Shown here: positions 1 to 8,982 of the stretch, in pieces
How the letters are laid out: every line of letters starts with the position of its first letter
How positions within the stretch are numbered: the stretch's first letter is position 1
Assembly: GCF_900105415.1 (NCBI RefSeq)
Contig: NZ_FNSM01000001.1
Location: 2,642,501 to 2,706,500 of the forward strand
Direction of reading: 5' to 3'
Source of the DNA: Streptomyces sp. TLI_105
GTDB lineage: Bacteria; Actinomycetota; Actinomycetes; Streptomycetales; Streptomycetaceae
DNA: 64,000 bases
Program-made: the position numbers and the translations under genes
The notes under the pieces: model-generated
Database searches by the model: none
What the model saw: the letters and a program-made list of their open reading frames with translations, nothing else
Told to the model about the DNA's origin: nothing

Positions 1-1134
1 CAACCCGGCCGCCCGGCCGGGACACCCGCCGACTGCTACCAAGTGCTCCTGGGCGTACGGTCCCAGCTGCCGCCCCGCCTCGCCCCCGCCCTGATCGGGC
101 GGATCCGGCAGGGGCCGCTCGCCGGGCGGGCCGTGTACGAAGGGCTGCGCGATCCGCGGCTCGGCGGCCTCCTCTACGAACGACTCCGCACCCCGGGCCG
201 CACGGGCCCCCTCCGTTTCCACGCCACCACGGCACTGCCACCGGCTCTGGCCCCGCGCATGCTGGACGCGGAACAGTCCAACTCGTCCCTTGTCTATGGC
301 GATTCGTTCATCCTGAAGATCTTCCGGCGCGTCAGTCCCGGAGCCAATCCGGACCTGGAACTGCCGCTCGCCCTCGCCGGAGCCGGCTGCGCCCGGGTCC
401 CGGCACCCGTCGCCTGGTTCGAGTCGGGAGCCTCCACCCTCGGCGTCCTCCAGCCCTACCTGCGGGACTCCCGGGACGGCTGGCGGCTCGCCCTCGACTC
501 GCTCGCCGACGGACGGGACTTCACCACCGAGGCGCGGGCCCTCGGCCGCGCGACGGCCGAGGTCCATCTGGCCCTCGCCGAGGCGCTCCCCACCCGGCGC
601 CTCGCCCGCTCGGAGACCGAGCAGCTGGCCGCCGCGATGGACCGCCGGCTGCACGCGGCGGCCCAGGCGGTACCGGCGCTGCTGCCGCACGTGCCGGGCC
701 TGCGGGCCGTGTTCGCGGCGGCGCGCGGTGGGGGCATGGTGCAGCGCATCCACGGGGACCTGCACCTCGGCCAGACCCTGCGCGGCTCCGACGGGGCCTG
801 GGCCGTCATCGACTTCGAGGGTGAACCCGCGAAGACGCTGGACGAGCGGCGCAGCCCCCAGCCCACCGTCCGCGACGTCGCCGGAATGCTCCGCTCCTTC
901 GACTACGCGGCCCGCACGCACCGGCCCTGGAACCCGGACTGGGCGGCGCGGTGCCGGGCGGCGTACTGCACGGGCTACGCGGAGGCGGCGGGCGCGGATC
1001 CCCGGGCGGACCCGGCGCTGCTCCGCGCCTACGAGACGGACAAGGCGGTGTACGAGGTCGTGTACGAGGCGCGCCATCGACCGGACTGGCTCCCGGTCCC
1101 CATGTCCGCGATCGAACGCCTGGCGACACCGTGA
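1..1134 (+). CDS. mak: Maltokinase (trehalose/GlgE pathway), 5' end cut by window
   Basis: The open frame runs from base 1 without a start, so the N-terminus lies upstream; the GTG at 43 is internal (context YQVLLG). The product phosphorylates maltose with ATP to maltose-1-phosphate, the substrate of GlgE. The sequence has the aminoglycoside-phosphotransferase-like fold signature: catalytic loop RIHGDLHLGQTL (about 757-792) and the metal-binding VIDFEGEP (808-831), followed by the RDVAGMLRSFDYA segment typical of maltokinases. In Streptomyces this gene (pep2/mak) sits between trehalose synthase and glgB, and glgB does follow here 375 bp downstream. Family assignment is secure. Whether TreS is fused upstream cannot be seen from this window. 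Confidence 0.9.
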   Translation, partial: QPGRPAGTPADCYQVLLGVRSQLPPRLAPALIGRIRQGPLAGRAVYEGLRDPRLGGLLYERLRTPGRTGPLRFHATTALPPALAPRMLDAEQSNSSLVYGDSFILKIFRRVSPGANPDLELPLALAGAGCARVPAPVAWFESGASTLGVLQPYLRDSRDGWRLALDSLADGRDFTTEARALGRATAEVHLALAEALPTRRLARSETEQLAAAMDRRLHAAAQAVPALLPHVPGLRAVFAAARGGGMVQRIHGDLHLGQTLRGSDGAWAVIDFEGEPAKTLDERRSPQPTVRDVAGMLRSFDYAARTHRPWNPDWAARCRAAYCTGYAEAAGADPRADPALLRAYETDKAVYEVVYEARHRPDWLPVPMSAIERLATP

Positions 1135-1165
1135 ACCTCCACCCCGACGCCGACCGCGCCCACGG

Positions 1166-1350
1166 GGGCGGACGCCCCCGCCCACCCCCGTGCGGGCGCG
1201 CGCCCGCCGGGGCGGTGCCCCTCCCGCACCCCCGCCGTGTGGGCGCGCACCCGCCTGGGCGGTACCCCTCCCGCCCACCGCCGTGTGGGCAGTCGTTCCG
1301 CTGGGGCGAGGGGGCCCCTCGCCCCAGCGGAACGACTGCCCACAACGGGG
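1166..1350. repeat. Tandem ~46-bp GTGGGC repeats ending in a 61-bp perfect hairpin
   Basis: The 375-base gap between mak and glgB holds no gene. Three head-to-tail units begin near 1190, 1237 and 1283 (periods 47 and 46), each reading roughly GTGTGGGC...CCGCCTGGGGCGGT. The last unit is followed at once by its own inverted copy: bases 1284-1313 and 1315-1344 are perfect reverse complements of 30 bp around a single base. RNA from this region would fold into a very stable stem, which may act as a terminator for mak or a processing signal. The same family recurs at 8700-8940. Confidence 0.8.
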
Positions 1351-1496
1351 GTGGGTGGGCACCGACCCGTTCGGAGCAGTCTCCGTGGGCGTCGCACCAG
1401 GCCCCGCCTGCGAAAGCAGGACCCGCCCCCCGTTCGGCCGAGTGTCCCCCGTCACCATCGCACCGTTCCGTACCCGTACCCCCTTCCCCTGCCCCC

Positions 1497-1502
1497 AGGA
1501 GG
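1497..1502 (+). promoter_or_regulatory. Strong ribosome binding site for glgB
   Basis: AGGAGG lies 7 bases before the GTG at 1510. This fixes the glgB start there, although the frame stays open upstream to 1237. Confidence 0.8.
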
Positions 1503-1509
1503 CACCCCC

Positions 1510-3741
1510 GTGACCGCCCGCTCCGCAGGCAAGACGTCCAGCTCCGTACGGAAGGCGCCGGCGCTCGACCCGGGCGACCGGGCCCGGCTGCTCGCCGGGG
1601 AGCATCACGATCCGCACGCCGTGCTCGGCGCGCACCCGGTCAAGGGCGGGGTCGTCATCCGGGCGCTGCGCCCGTGGGCGAAGGAGGTCGCCGTCCTCAC
1701 CAAGGGCAAGCGCCTCACGATGGACGACGACGGCGACGGGCTCTTCTCGGTGTTCGTCCCGTTGCTGCGCAAGGTGCCCGCGTACGAGTTCCGCGTCCGC
1801 TACGACGGGGACGAGCTCGCCCTCCACGACCCGTACCGCTTCCTTCCCTCCCTCGGCGAGCTGGACCTGCATCTGATCGGCGAGGGCCGGCACGAGGAGC
1901 TGTGGACGGCGCTCGGCTCCCACCCGATGACCCACGAGGGCGTCGAGGGCACCCGCTTCGCGGTGTGGGCGCCGAACGCGCGCGGGGTCCGGATCACGGG
2001 CGACTTCACGCACTGGGACGGCACGGCGCTGCCGATGCGCTCGCTCGGCTCGACGGGCGTGTGGGAGCTGTTCGTGCCGGGGATCGGCGAGGGCACCGTC
2101 TACAAGTACGACATCGCGCGGCCCGACGGCTCGCACACCCTGCGCGCGGACCCGATGGCCCGTCGTACGGAGTGCCCGCCGAACACCGCGTCGATCGTCA
2201 CCGCGTCGCACCACACGTGGGAGGACGCGGAGTGGATGGAGCGGCGCGGGGCGCGTCCGCCGCACGAGGCGCCGATCTCCGTGTACGAAGTGCACCTGGG
2301 GTCCTGGCGGCCGGGTCTGACCTACCGCGAGCTGGCCGAGCAGCTGCCCGCGTACGTGCGTGATCTCGGGTTCACGCACGTGGAGCTGATGCCGGTCACC
2401 GAGCATCCCTTCGGCGGGTCCTGGGGCTACCAGGTCACCGGGTTCTACGCGCCGACGGCCCGCATGGGCACCCCCGACGACTTCAGGTTCCTCGTCGACG
2501 CGCTGCACCGGGCCGGGATCGGCGTGCTGATGGACTGGGTGCCGGCGCACTTCCCGAAGGACGACTGGGCGCTCGCGGAGTTCGACGGGCGTCCGCTGTA
2601 CGAGCACGAGGATCCGCGCCGTTCGCACCATCCCGACTGGGGAACCCTCGAGTTCGACTACGGCCGCAAGGAGGTGCGGAACTTCCTGGTGGCGAACGCC
2701 GTGTACTGGTGCCAGGAGTTCCACATCGACGGTCTGCGGGTGGACGCGGTGGCGTCGATGCTCTACCTCGACTACTCGCGGGAGCACGGCGATTGGGTGC
2801 CGAACGAGTTCGGGGGCCGGGAGAACCTGGACGCGGTCCGCTTCCTGCAGGAGATGAACGCCACCGTCTACCGCCGCTGCCCCGGCGTGGTCACCTTCGC
2901 CGAGGAGTCGACGGCCTGGGACGGGGTGACGCGGGCGACGGACCAGGTGGGGCCGGGCGGCTTCGGCGGTCTGGGCTTCGGCATGAAGTGGAACATGGGC
3001 TGGATGCACGACTCCCTGGAGTACATGCAGAAGGAGCCGGTGCACCGCAAGTACCACCACCACGAGATGACGTTCTCGATGGTGTACGCGTACAGCGAGA
3101 ACTACATCCTGCCGATCTCGCACGACGAGGTGGTGCACGGCAAGCGGTCCCTGGTGTCGAAGATGCCGGGCGACTGGTGGCAGCAGCGCGCCAACCACCG
3201 CGCCTACCTGGGCTTCATGTGGGCGCACCCGGGCAAGCAGCTGCTGTACATGGGGCAGGAGTTCGCGCAGGGCGGCGAGTGGTCGGTGGACCACGGGCCG
3301 GACTGGTGGCTCCTCGACCCGGCGTACGGGGCGGAGGCGGACCACCGGGGCGTGCGGGACCTCGTCCGGGACCTGAACACGGTGTACGCGGCGACGCCCT
3401 CCCTGTGGGAGCGGGACACCGCTCCGGAGGGCTTCCAGTGGGTGGTGGGGGACGCGGCCGACGACAACGTCTTCGCGTTCCTGCGCTACGACGGCTTCGG
3501 TTCGCCGCTGCTCGCGGTGTGCAACTTCTCGCCGGTGGTGCGGCACGACTACCGGGTCGGGGTCCCGGACACGTTCGCGGCCTGGGCGGAGGTGCTGAAC
3601 ACGGACGCGGCGCGGTACGGCGGCTCGGACCTGGTGGGCACCGACCCGGTGAAGACCGAGTCGGTGCCGTGGCACGGCCGTTCGTCGAGCGTGCGGATGA
3701 CGCTGCCGCCGCTGGCGACGGTCTGGCTCAGGCCCGCGTGA
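1510..3741 (+). CDS. glgB: 1,4-alpha-glucan branching enzyme
   Basis: A 743-residue GH13 branching enzyme that introduces alpha-1,6 branches into alpha-glucan. The N-terminal half carries an early-set/CBM48 region ([20 protein letters not shown]), as expected for a long-form GlgB. The catalytic barrel shows the family signature [15 protein letters not shown] with nucleophile Asp412, the acid/base FAEES with Glu465, and [11 protein letters not shown] containing the transition-state Asp. Length matches the family (about 730-770). Together with the upstream maltokinase it belongs to the GlgE route of glycogen-like glucan synthesis. Its stop overlaps the 3' end of the convergent helR gene by 14 bp. 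Confidence 0.96.
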   Translation: MTARSAGKTSSSVRKAPALDPGDRARLLAGEHHDPHAVLGAHPVKGGVVIRALRPWAKEVAVLTKGKRLTMDDDGDGLFSVFVPLLRKVPAYEFRVRYDGDELALHDPYRFLPSLGELDLHLIGEGRHEELWTALGSHPMTHEGVEGTRFAVWAPNARGVRITGDFTHWDGTALPMRSLGSTGVWELFVPGIGEGTVYKYDIARPDGSHTLRADPMARRTECPPNTASIVTASHHTWEDAEWMERRGARPPHEAPISVYEVHLGSWRPGLTYRELAEQLPAYVRDLGFTHVELMPVTEHPFGGSWGYQVTGFYAPTARMGTPDDFRFLVDALHRAGIGVLMDWVPAHFPKDDWALAEFDGRPLYEHEDPRRSHHPDWGTLEFDYGRKEVRNFLVANAVYWCQEFHIDGLRVDAVASMLYLDYSREHGDWVPNEFGGRENLDAVRFLQEMNATVYRRCPGVVTFAEESTAWDGVTRATDQVGPGGFGGLGFGMKWNMGWMHDSLEYMQKEPVHRKYHHHEMTFSMVYAYSENYILPISHDEVVHGKRSLVSKMPGDWWQQRANHRAYLGFMWAHPGKQLLYMGQEFAQGGEWSVDHGPDWWLLDPAYGAEADHRGVRDLVRDLNTVYAATPSLWERDTAPEGFQWVVGDAADDNVFAFLRYDGFGSPLLAVCNFSPVVRHDYRVGVPDTFAAWAEVLNTDAARYGGSDLVGTDPVKTESVPWHGRSSSVRMTLPPLATVWLRPA

Positions 3742-5974
3742 CGGCCGGCCTGATCACGCCCATCCGCTGAGTGGCCCGGGTGAGCGCCACGTACAGGTCG
3801 TTGACGCCGTGCGTGGCGCCCTCCCGGATGCCGTCGGGGTCGACGACGAGGACGGTGTCGAATTCGAGGCCCTTCGCCTGGCGGGGGTCGAGGAGGACGA
3901 CCGGGCGGGTGAGGTCGGGCTTCGGGCCGTACGAGGCGTCGGGGAGCGCCGCGATCAGACCCGGGTGGAACTCCGTGGGGGCGATCACGGCGATCCGGCC
4001 CTCCTCGCGGAGTTCGGCGGCGACCGCGTCGGCGGCCTCCTTCACCGGGTCGTCCACGGTCCGGTCCCAGGGTTCCACGCCGGTGGAGCGCACCGAGCGG
4101 GGCGGTTCGAAGCCGGGGTCGGCGGCCCGGCGCGCCTCGGCGGCGACGGCCATGATCTCGGCGGGGGTGCGGTAGTTGACGCCGAGGCGGACGTGGTCCC
4201 AGCGGTCCTCGACGTACGGGCCGAGGATGGACTGCCAGGCGCCGACGCCGGCCGGGTCGCCGGTCTGGGCGGGGTCGCCGACGAGGGTCATGGAGCGGCT
4301 GGGGCTGCGGCGCATGAGGAGCCGCCAGGCCATGGCGGAGAGCTCCTGGGCCTCGTCGACGATGATGTGGCCGAAGGCCCAGGTGCGGTCGGCGGCGGCC
4401 CGCTCGGCGGCGGTGCGGTGGTCGGCCTCCTCGTGACGCTCGGCGAAGCGTTCGGCGTCGATGATGTCGTGGGCCGAGAGGACCTCGGAGGCGTCCTTGT
4501 CGAGTTCCTCCTTGTCCTCGAACTCGTAGGTGCGGGAGGCGAAGGAGACGTCGAGGACGCCCTGCGCGTACTGGATCTGCTTCTGCCGTTCGGCCTCCTC
4601 GGCGGCGCGGAGGGCGGAGTCGTCCTCGCCGAGGAGTTCGGCGGCCTCGTCGAGGAGGGGGACGTCGGCGGGGGTCCAGGTGCCGCCGGTGCGCCGGACG
4701 GCCTCGATGTCCTCCTCGGGGAGGTGCGTGGGGTCCTCCAGGTAGTTGGCGAGGAAGTCCTGCGGGGTGAGGGGCGGCCAGAGGGTGTCGATCGCCGCGT
4801 GGACCTCGGGGTTGGCGGCGATGCCCTTGGCGAGCAGGGCGATGTCGTCGGGGCCGAGGAAGTTGGGGCCGCCGTAGGGGTCGGCGCCGATGCGGTCGGC
4901 GAGCTGCTCGGCGAGGGCGTCGAGGATGCGGAAGACGAAGTAGGGGCGGGCGAGGTTGTGCGGGAGGAAGGTCTCGCGGGCCTTGTGGCGGGCTTCGAGG
5001 GCCATGTCCCAGTCGATGACCAGGTCGCCGTCCTCGTGCGGGACGATCAGCGGTTCGCCGCGCTCGGGGACCTGCTGGCGGTCCCGTACGGCCGCGGCGA
5101 GGGCGTCGGCCATGGCGGCGGCGCCCTTGACGGCGGCGGCGCGCGGGGTGTCGGTGCCGGTGGCGTGGACGCCGGGGAAGAGCTCGGCGGGGGTGGCGAG
5201 GAGGACGCCGGTCTCGCCGAGGGAGGGCAGGACGTTGCCGATGTAGCCGAGGAAGGCGGGGTTGGGGCCGACGATGAGGACGGCCCGCTTGGCGAGCTGC
5301 TCGCGGTGCGCGTAGAGGAGGTACGCGGCGCGGTGCAGGGCGACGGCGGTCTTGCCGGTGCCGGGGCCGCCCTCGACGACGAGGACCCCGCGGTGCGGGG
5401 AGCGGATGATGGCGTCCTGCTCGGCCTGGATGGTCTGCACGATGTCGTGCATGCGGCCGGTGCGGGCGGCGTCGAGGGCGGCGAGCAGCACCTCGTCGGC
5501 GTCCCGGCTCTCGTGGCCGGTGCGGGTGGCGTCGGCGAGGTCGAGGACCTCGTCGTGGAGGGAGACGACCTCGCGGCCCTTGGTGGTGATGTGCCGGCGG
5601 CGGGAGAGGCCCATCGGCTCGTACCCGGTGGCGAGGTAGAAGGGGCGGGCGATCTCGGCGCGCCAGTCGACGACGAGCGGGGTGCGGTTCGGGTCGTCCT
5701 CGCGGATGCCGAGCCGGCCGATGTGGTGGTCGCGGCCGTCCTTGAAGACGAGCCGGCCGAAACAGAGACCGCTCTCCCCGGCGTTGAGCGCGGAGAGCAG
5801 CCCGGACTGCTCGGCGACCATCACGTCCCGTTCGAGCCGTCCCTGGCTGCTGCCGACCCCGGGGGTGCGCAGCGCCTGCTCGACGGCGGCCTCGGCCTGG
5901 TCCCTCAGGTCGTCGAGTCGTGCGTAGAGATCGGTGATGAATCTCTGTTCATTCCGAAATTCCTCGGTTGACAA
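3728..5974 (-). CDS. helR: HelD/HelR-type RNA polymerase recycling ATPase
   Basis: A 748-residue superfamily-1 helicase-like ATPase. It starts at TTG 5974 with GGGAG a few bases upstream; reading begins [16 protein letters not shown], the usual N-terminus of the family. Visible motifs are Walker [15 protein letters not shown] near residue 215, Walker [10 protein letters not shown] in the second half, and the C-terminal [12 protein letters not shown]. Proteins of this family do not unwind DNA; they insert arms into RNA polymerase and release stalled complexes. The Streptomyces HelR branch is known to displace rifamycins and confer tolerance. Assignment to HelR rather than a housekeeping HelD rests on overall resemblance and is less certain than the family itself. 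The gene is convergent with glgB and stands alone. Confidence 0.85.
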   Translation of the reverse strand: MSTEEFRNEQRFITDLYARLDDLRDQAEAAVEQALRTPGVGSSQGRLERDVMVAEQSGLLSALNAGESGLCFGRLVFKDGRDHHIGRLGIREDDPNRTPLVVDWRAEIARPFYLATGYEPMGLSRRRHITTKGREVVSLHDEVLDLADATRTGHESRDADEVLLAALDAARTGRMHDIVQTIQAEQDAIIRSPHRGVLVVEGGPGTGKTAVALHRAAYLLYAHREQLAKRAVLIVGPNPAFLGYIGNVLPSLGETGVLLATPAELFPGVHATGTDTPRAAAVKGAAAMADALAAAVRDRQQVPERGEPLIVPHEDGDLVIDWDMALEARHKARETFLPHNLARPYFVFRILDALAEQLADRIGADPYGGPNFLGPDDIALLAKGIAANPEVHAAIDTLWPPLTPQDFLANYLEDPTHLPEEDIEAVRRTGGTWTPADVPLLDEAAELLGEDDSALRAAEEAERQKQIQYAQGVLDVSFASRTYEFEDKEELDKDASEVLSAHDIIDAERFAERHEEADHRTAAERAAADRTWAFGHIIVDEAQELSAMAWRLLMRRSPSRSMTLVGDPAQTGDPAGVGAWQSILGPYVEDRWDHVRLGVNYRTPAEIMAVAAEARRAADPGFEPPRSVRSTGVEPWDRTVDDPVKEAADAVAAELREEGRIAVIAPTEFHPGLIAALPDASYGPKPDLTRPVVLLDPRQAKGLEFDTVLVVDPDGIREGATHGVNDLYVALTRATQRMGVIRPAVTRA

Positions 5975-6063
5975 TTCGACTCCCGGCGCGATACAGTGCG
6001 TTTATTGAACTTCTCCGTGTTTTCGGTGTGCCCGGACACGGAATCCATCAATATACGCGAAGC

Positions 6064-6096
6064 AATACCCCGACTGTCAATTCTAGTCGGGGTATT
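6064..6096. promoter_or_regulatory. 12-bp inverted repeat upstream of helR
   Basis: AATACCCCGACT (6064-6075) and its exact reverse complement (6085-6096) are separated by 9 bases in an unusually AT-rich stretch about 90-120 bases upstream of helR. It could be an operator controlling helR or part of a terminator for the leftward lrp transcript. I could not match it to the rifamycin-associated element from memory. The rest of the 336-base gap (5975-6310) has no convincing gene, apart from the coding-like remnant listed separately. Confidence 0.5.
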
Positions 6097-6131
6097 TCTG
6101 TATGCCTCGGCGTGCCGCGGCGCCGGACCGT

Positions 6132-6264
6132 CTCAGCCCGGCGCGTCCTCCAGTTCCGCCAGGAGGCGCCGCTTCGGGCGGGCGCCGACGATCGACGCGG
6201 GACACGAGTCCCCCGCCGGGTGCCCCGCGCACAGGCAGTCGACGAGCGGCCGGCTCTCCGATGC
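6132..6264 (-). pseudogene. Possible 3' remnant of a small Cys-containing gene
   Basis: On the minus strand a frame with almost pure G/C third positions reads ...CASESRPLVDCLCAGHPA, later SCPASIVGARPKRRLLAE, ending at a TGA near 6132. No ATG, GTG or TTG start is present before the upstream in-frame stop, so it cannot be an intact gene as it stands. The codon pattern and paired cysteines suggest the tail of a degraded or rearranged small protein gene. I do not recognise the family. Could also be chance in high-GC DNA. Confidence 0.25.
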
Positions 6265-6282
6265 GCATGTCCCCGACGGTGG

Positions 6283-6304
6283 GCCTTGACGCCGACGTCA
6301 AGGC
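6283..6304. terminator. Hairpin downstream of lrp
   Basis: GCCTTGACG (6283-6291) pairs exactly with CGTCAAGGC (6296-6304) around a 4-base loop, just past the lrp stop on the minus strand. No strong U tract, as is common in Streptomyces. Confidence 0.6.
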
Positions 6305-6310
6305 AAGGAG

Positions 6311-6835
6311 TCAGCGTGCCACCGTCGGCAGGAGGGGTTTGCGGACCACCGGGGAGGACAGCACGATCGAGGTCGTGGTCCGGCCGAGGGCCGAGGTCTG
6401 CTCCAGGATCTCTTCCAGGTGGACGGTGTCGGTGACGGCCACCTTCAGGATCCAGCAGTCCTCGCCGACCACGTGGTGGACCTCCAGGACCTCCGGGCGC
6501 GCGGTCAGCTCCAGGGTGCGGGGGTGCTTCAGGTTGTAGCCGCCGTGCGGGTTCACCCGGATGAAGGCCTGGATGCCGTAGCCGAGCACGGCCGGCGAGA
6601 CGTGCGCGCCGTAGCCGGTGACCGCCCCACCCGCCTCCAGGCGGCGGACCCGTTCGGTGACGGCCGCGGGGCTCAGCCGGACGCGGCGGCCGAGCTCGCT
6701 GAGCTTGATGCGGCCGTCGGTCTGCAGGAGGTCCAGGATCTGCCGGTCGATGGGGTCGAAAGCGGCCGCCGAGGTTTCGTCGGTGGCGGTGCGCGAATGC
6801 CGTGGTTCCTTCGGCGGAACGACCTGCACTCCCAT
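6311..6835 (-). CDS. Lrp/AsnC-family transcriptional regulator
   Basis: A 174-residue feast/famine regulator. I place the start at ATG 6835 because GGGGGA lies 4-5 bases upstream; the frame is open further up but has no better site. The N-terminal helix-turn-helix is clear (DPIDRQILDLLQTDGRIKLS then RRVRLSPAAVTERVRRLE), followed by the RAM ligand-binding domain (VLEVHHVVGEDCWILKV), the loop usually binding an amino acid. It is divergently transcribed from the epimerase-aldo/keto reductase pair with only 67 bp between start codons, so it probably regulates itself and that pair; this is inference. The ligand cannot be read from the sequence. Confidence 0.88.
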   Translation of the reverse strand: MGVQVVPPKEPRHSRTATDETSAAAFDPIDRQILDLLQTDGRIKLSELGRRVRLSPAAVTERVRRLEAGGAVTGYGAHVSPAVLGYGIQAFIRVNPHGGYNLKHPRTLELTARPEVLEVHHVVGEDCWILKVAVTDTVHLEEILEQTSALGRTTTSIVLSSPVVRKPLLPTVAR

Positions 6836-6902
6836 GTTTCCCCCTTCGATCGGCGAGCGCACAACGTAACACTTGTCCGCAGAGGCAAGGGAGTTGAGAT
6901 TC

Positions 6903-7799
6903 ATGGACGTTCTGGTCATCGGCGGGAACCGCTATTTCGGAAAGCGGCTCATCGCGCTGCTGCGGGAATCCGGGCACCGGATCACGGTGCTCAACCGGGG
7001 TTCTTCCCCGGCCCCGGAAGGAATCGAGCAGCTGGTCGCCGACCGCGACGACGAGAAAGCGCTCGCATCCGTTCTCGCGGACCGTTCCTTCGACGTCGTC
7101 GTGGACCAGGTCTGCTACACGCCGCGCCAGGCCGAGATCGCCCGGCGCGTGTTCGCGACGCGCACCCGGCGCTATGTGATGACGTCGACGGTCGAGGTCT
7201 ACGAGTACGAGGACTCGGCCGAGCCGGTCGCCGAGTCCGCCCTCGACCTGGCCACCGTGACCGTCGACACGGGCCTGCCCTGGGAGGACCCCGAGTTCCT
7301 CGACGCGCACTACGGGGAGGGGAAGCGGCAGGCCGAGGCGGTCTTCGCGGCGGGGACGCCGTTCGCCTGGGCCTCGGTGCGGGTGGCGCACGTCCTGGGC
7401 GGCACGGACGACTTCACCGGCCGGCTCGACCACTACGCGCGGCGCATCCGGGCGGGCGAACCCATCGCCGTGCCGGTGGTGAACCACCCGGCGACCTATG
7501 TGTACGTGGAGGAGATCGCCGCGTTCCTCGCCTGGGCGGTCCGGGCGGACTTCACCGGGCCGGTGAACGCGCACTCCCACTCCCCGCTCACCACCGCCGA
7601 CCTCTGCGCGGAGATCGAGAAGCTGGTGGGCGGCCGGACCGTCTTCCAGGAGGTGGAGGTCGGCGAGGTCTCTCCGTTCTCCTTCGCCCGCTCGTACGGC
7701 ATGTCCAACTCCCGCGCCGTCTCCCTCGGTTACTCCTTCACGGACTCCGGCGAGTGGCTGGCGAAGGCCGTCTCCGAGACGATCGGGGCGGCGCTCTGA
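6903..7799 (+). CDS. NAD-dependent epimerase/dehydratase family protein
   Basis: A 298-residue extended short-chain dehydrogenase/reductase. It opens with MDVLVIGGNRYFGKRL, a Rossmann dinucleotide-binding GGxxxxG motif, and has the acidic residue expected for NAD-type adenosine binding missing or shifted (TVLNRGSS, which may favour NADP). The usual catalytic YxxxK is not obvious: the equivalent region reads DAHYGEGKRQAE, where Tyr and Lys are four residues apart (YGEGK) and could serve. Start at ATG 6903 is supported by AAGGGAG upstream. The stop overlaps the start of the aldo/keto reductase (TGATG), so the two are translationally coupled. Substrate unknown; family members act on sugar nucleotides or isoflavone-like compounds. 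Confidence 0.75.
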   Translation: MDVLVIGGNRYFGKRLIALLRESGHRITVLNRGSSPAPEGIEQLVADRDDEKALASVLADRSFDVVVDQVCYTPRQAEIARRVFATRTRRYVMTSTVEVYEYEDSAEPVAESALDLATVTVDTGLPWEDPEFLDAHYGEGKRQAEAVFAAGTPFAWASVRVAHVLGGTDDFTGRLDHYARRIRAGEPIAVPVVNHPATYVYVEEIAAFLAWAVRADFTGPVNAHSHSPLTTADLCAEIEKLVGGRTVFQEVEVGEVSPFSFARSYGMSNSRAVSLGYSFTDSGEWLAKAVSETIGAAL

Positions 7800-8680
7800 T
7801 GCGATACCGGATGCTGGGAGACGTACGCGTCGGAGCCGTGGGGCTCGGCACGATGCCGCTCTCCATCGAGGGCCGCCCGGACGAGGCGCGGGCCGTCGCC
7901 ACCGTGCACGCCGCGCTGGACGCGGGGGTGACCCTCCTCGACACCGCCGACTCCTACCACCCGCCGGGCGGCACACCGGGCGAGGGCGAGCTCCTCGTCG
8001 GGCGGGCCCTCGCCTCGTACGGCGGCGGCACGGACGACGTGCTCGTCGCCACCAAGGGCGGCCGGGGGCGTACGGCCGACGGCGGCTGGACCGTGGACGG
8101 CCGGCCCGAACACCTGCGGCGGGCCGCGGAGGGCTCGGCGCGGCGGCTCGGCGGCGGCGCGATCGGCCTCTACCAGCTGCACAAGCCGGACCCGGCCGTC
8201 CCGTACGCCGAATCCCTCGGCGCGGTACGGGAGTTGCTGGACGCGGGTACGGTGCGGCTGGCGGGGATCTCGAACGTGGACGCCTCCCAGATCCGGCTGG
8301 CCCGCGAGATCCTCGGCGACCGGCTGGTCTCCGTACAGAACCGCTACTCCCCCGCGGTGCGGGACAGCGAGGCGGAGCTGCGGCTCTGCGCCGAACTCGG
8401 CCTCGCCTTCCTGCCGTGGAGCCCGCTGGGCGGGATCTCCCGCAGCTCCCTGGACGGGGCGTCCGCCCTGGAGGAGGACCCGGAGTTCGGCGCCTTCCAC
8501 CGCGTGGCCCGGGCGCACGGCGTCAGCCCCCAGCGAGTGGCCCTCGCCTGGCTCCTGACCCGCTCGGAAACGGTCCTCCCCATCCCGGGCGCCAGCCGCC
8601 CGGAAACGGCCCGGGACTCGGCGGGGGCGGCGACCCTGCGGCTCTCTCCGGAGGACCTGGCGTCCCTGAACGCGCGCTGA
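7799..8680 (+). CDS. Aldo/keto reductase
   Basis: A 293-residue NADPH-dependent TIM-barrel oxidoreductase. The catalytic tetrad is visible: Asp and Tyr in LLDTADSYH, Lys in VATKGG, and His in LYQLHKPD. The C-terminal cofactor segment LPIPGASRPETARDS is typical of the family. The start codon overlaps the preceding stop by one base, so the gene forms a two-gene operon with the epimerase-like protein. Both face the Lrp regulator, suggesting a small catabolic or detoxifying unit. Substrate is not predictable from sequence. Confidence 0.88.
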   Translation: MRYRMLGDVRVGAVGLGTMPLSIEGRPDEARAVATVHAALDAGVTLLDTADSYHPPGGTPGEGELLVGRALASYGGGTDDVLVATKGGRGRTADGGWTVDGRPEHLRRAAEGSARRLGGGAIGLYQLHKPDPAVPYAESLGAVRELLDAGTVRLAGISNVDASQIRLAREILGDRLVSVQNRYSPAVRDSEAELRLCAELGLAFLPWSPLGGISRSSLDGASALEEDPEFGAFHRVARAHGVSPQRVALAWLLTRSETVLPIPGASRPETARDSAGAATLRLSPEDLASLNAR

Positions 8681-8699
8681 GGGGCGCGCTCGCCGGGGC

Positions 8700-8940
8700 C
8701 GCGGTGGCCCAGCTTGTGGGCGCCCTCCCGCTGTGGGGCACGCCCTCGCCACCCCGTTGTGGGCGCCCCTTCCGCCGGGACGGCGCCCACCCTTCGAGCC
8801 CCCGTTGCGGGCACGCCGGCTGGGGGGCACCCCCCAGGCGCAGGCCCCACACGGGCGGGGGCGGGGGCACCGCCCCGGCGGGCGCGCCCACACGAGGGTG
8901 TGCCGGGGGCACCGCCCGCGCGGGGGCTCGCCGGGCGCGG
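8700..8940. repeat. Second cluster of ~46-bp GTGGGC repeats, direct and inverted
   Basis: The 302-base gap between the aldo/keto reductase and dctA is filled with the same repeat family as at 1166-1350. Direct units start near 8716, 8759 and 8807 (periods 43 and 48). An inverted unit at about 8855-8900 is, on the minus strand, nearly identical to the unit at 1186-1228 (shared core CCGCCGGGGCGGTGCCCC). No gene is seen in the gap. The region lies 3' of both flanking genes, which are convergent, and probably serves as a transcription end. Confidence 0.75.
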
Positions 8941-8982
8941 TCCGTGCGGGGCCCCAGGTCCGGGCACCCCCCCTGGGGGGGG

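Noticed and set aside
3809..5971. 720-codon plus-strand frame opposite helR
   Set aside because: Composition is Gly/Val/Asp-rich noise from the complementary frame; helR is clearly coding.
6903..8680. Epimerase-aldo/keto reductase pair considered as part of a natural-product cluster
   Set aside because: No polyketide, peptide or glycosyltransferase genes nearby.
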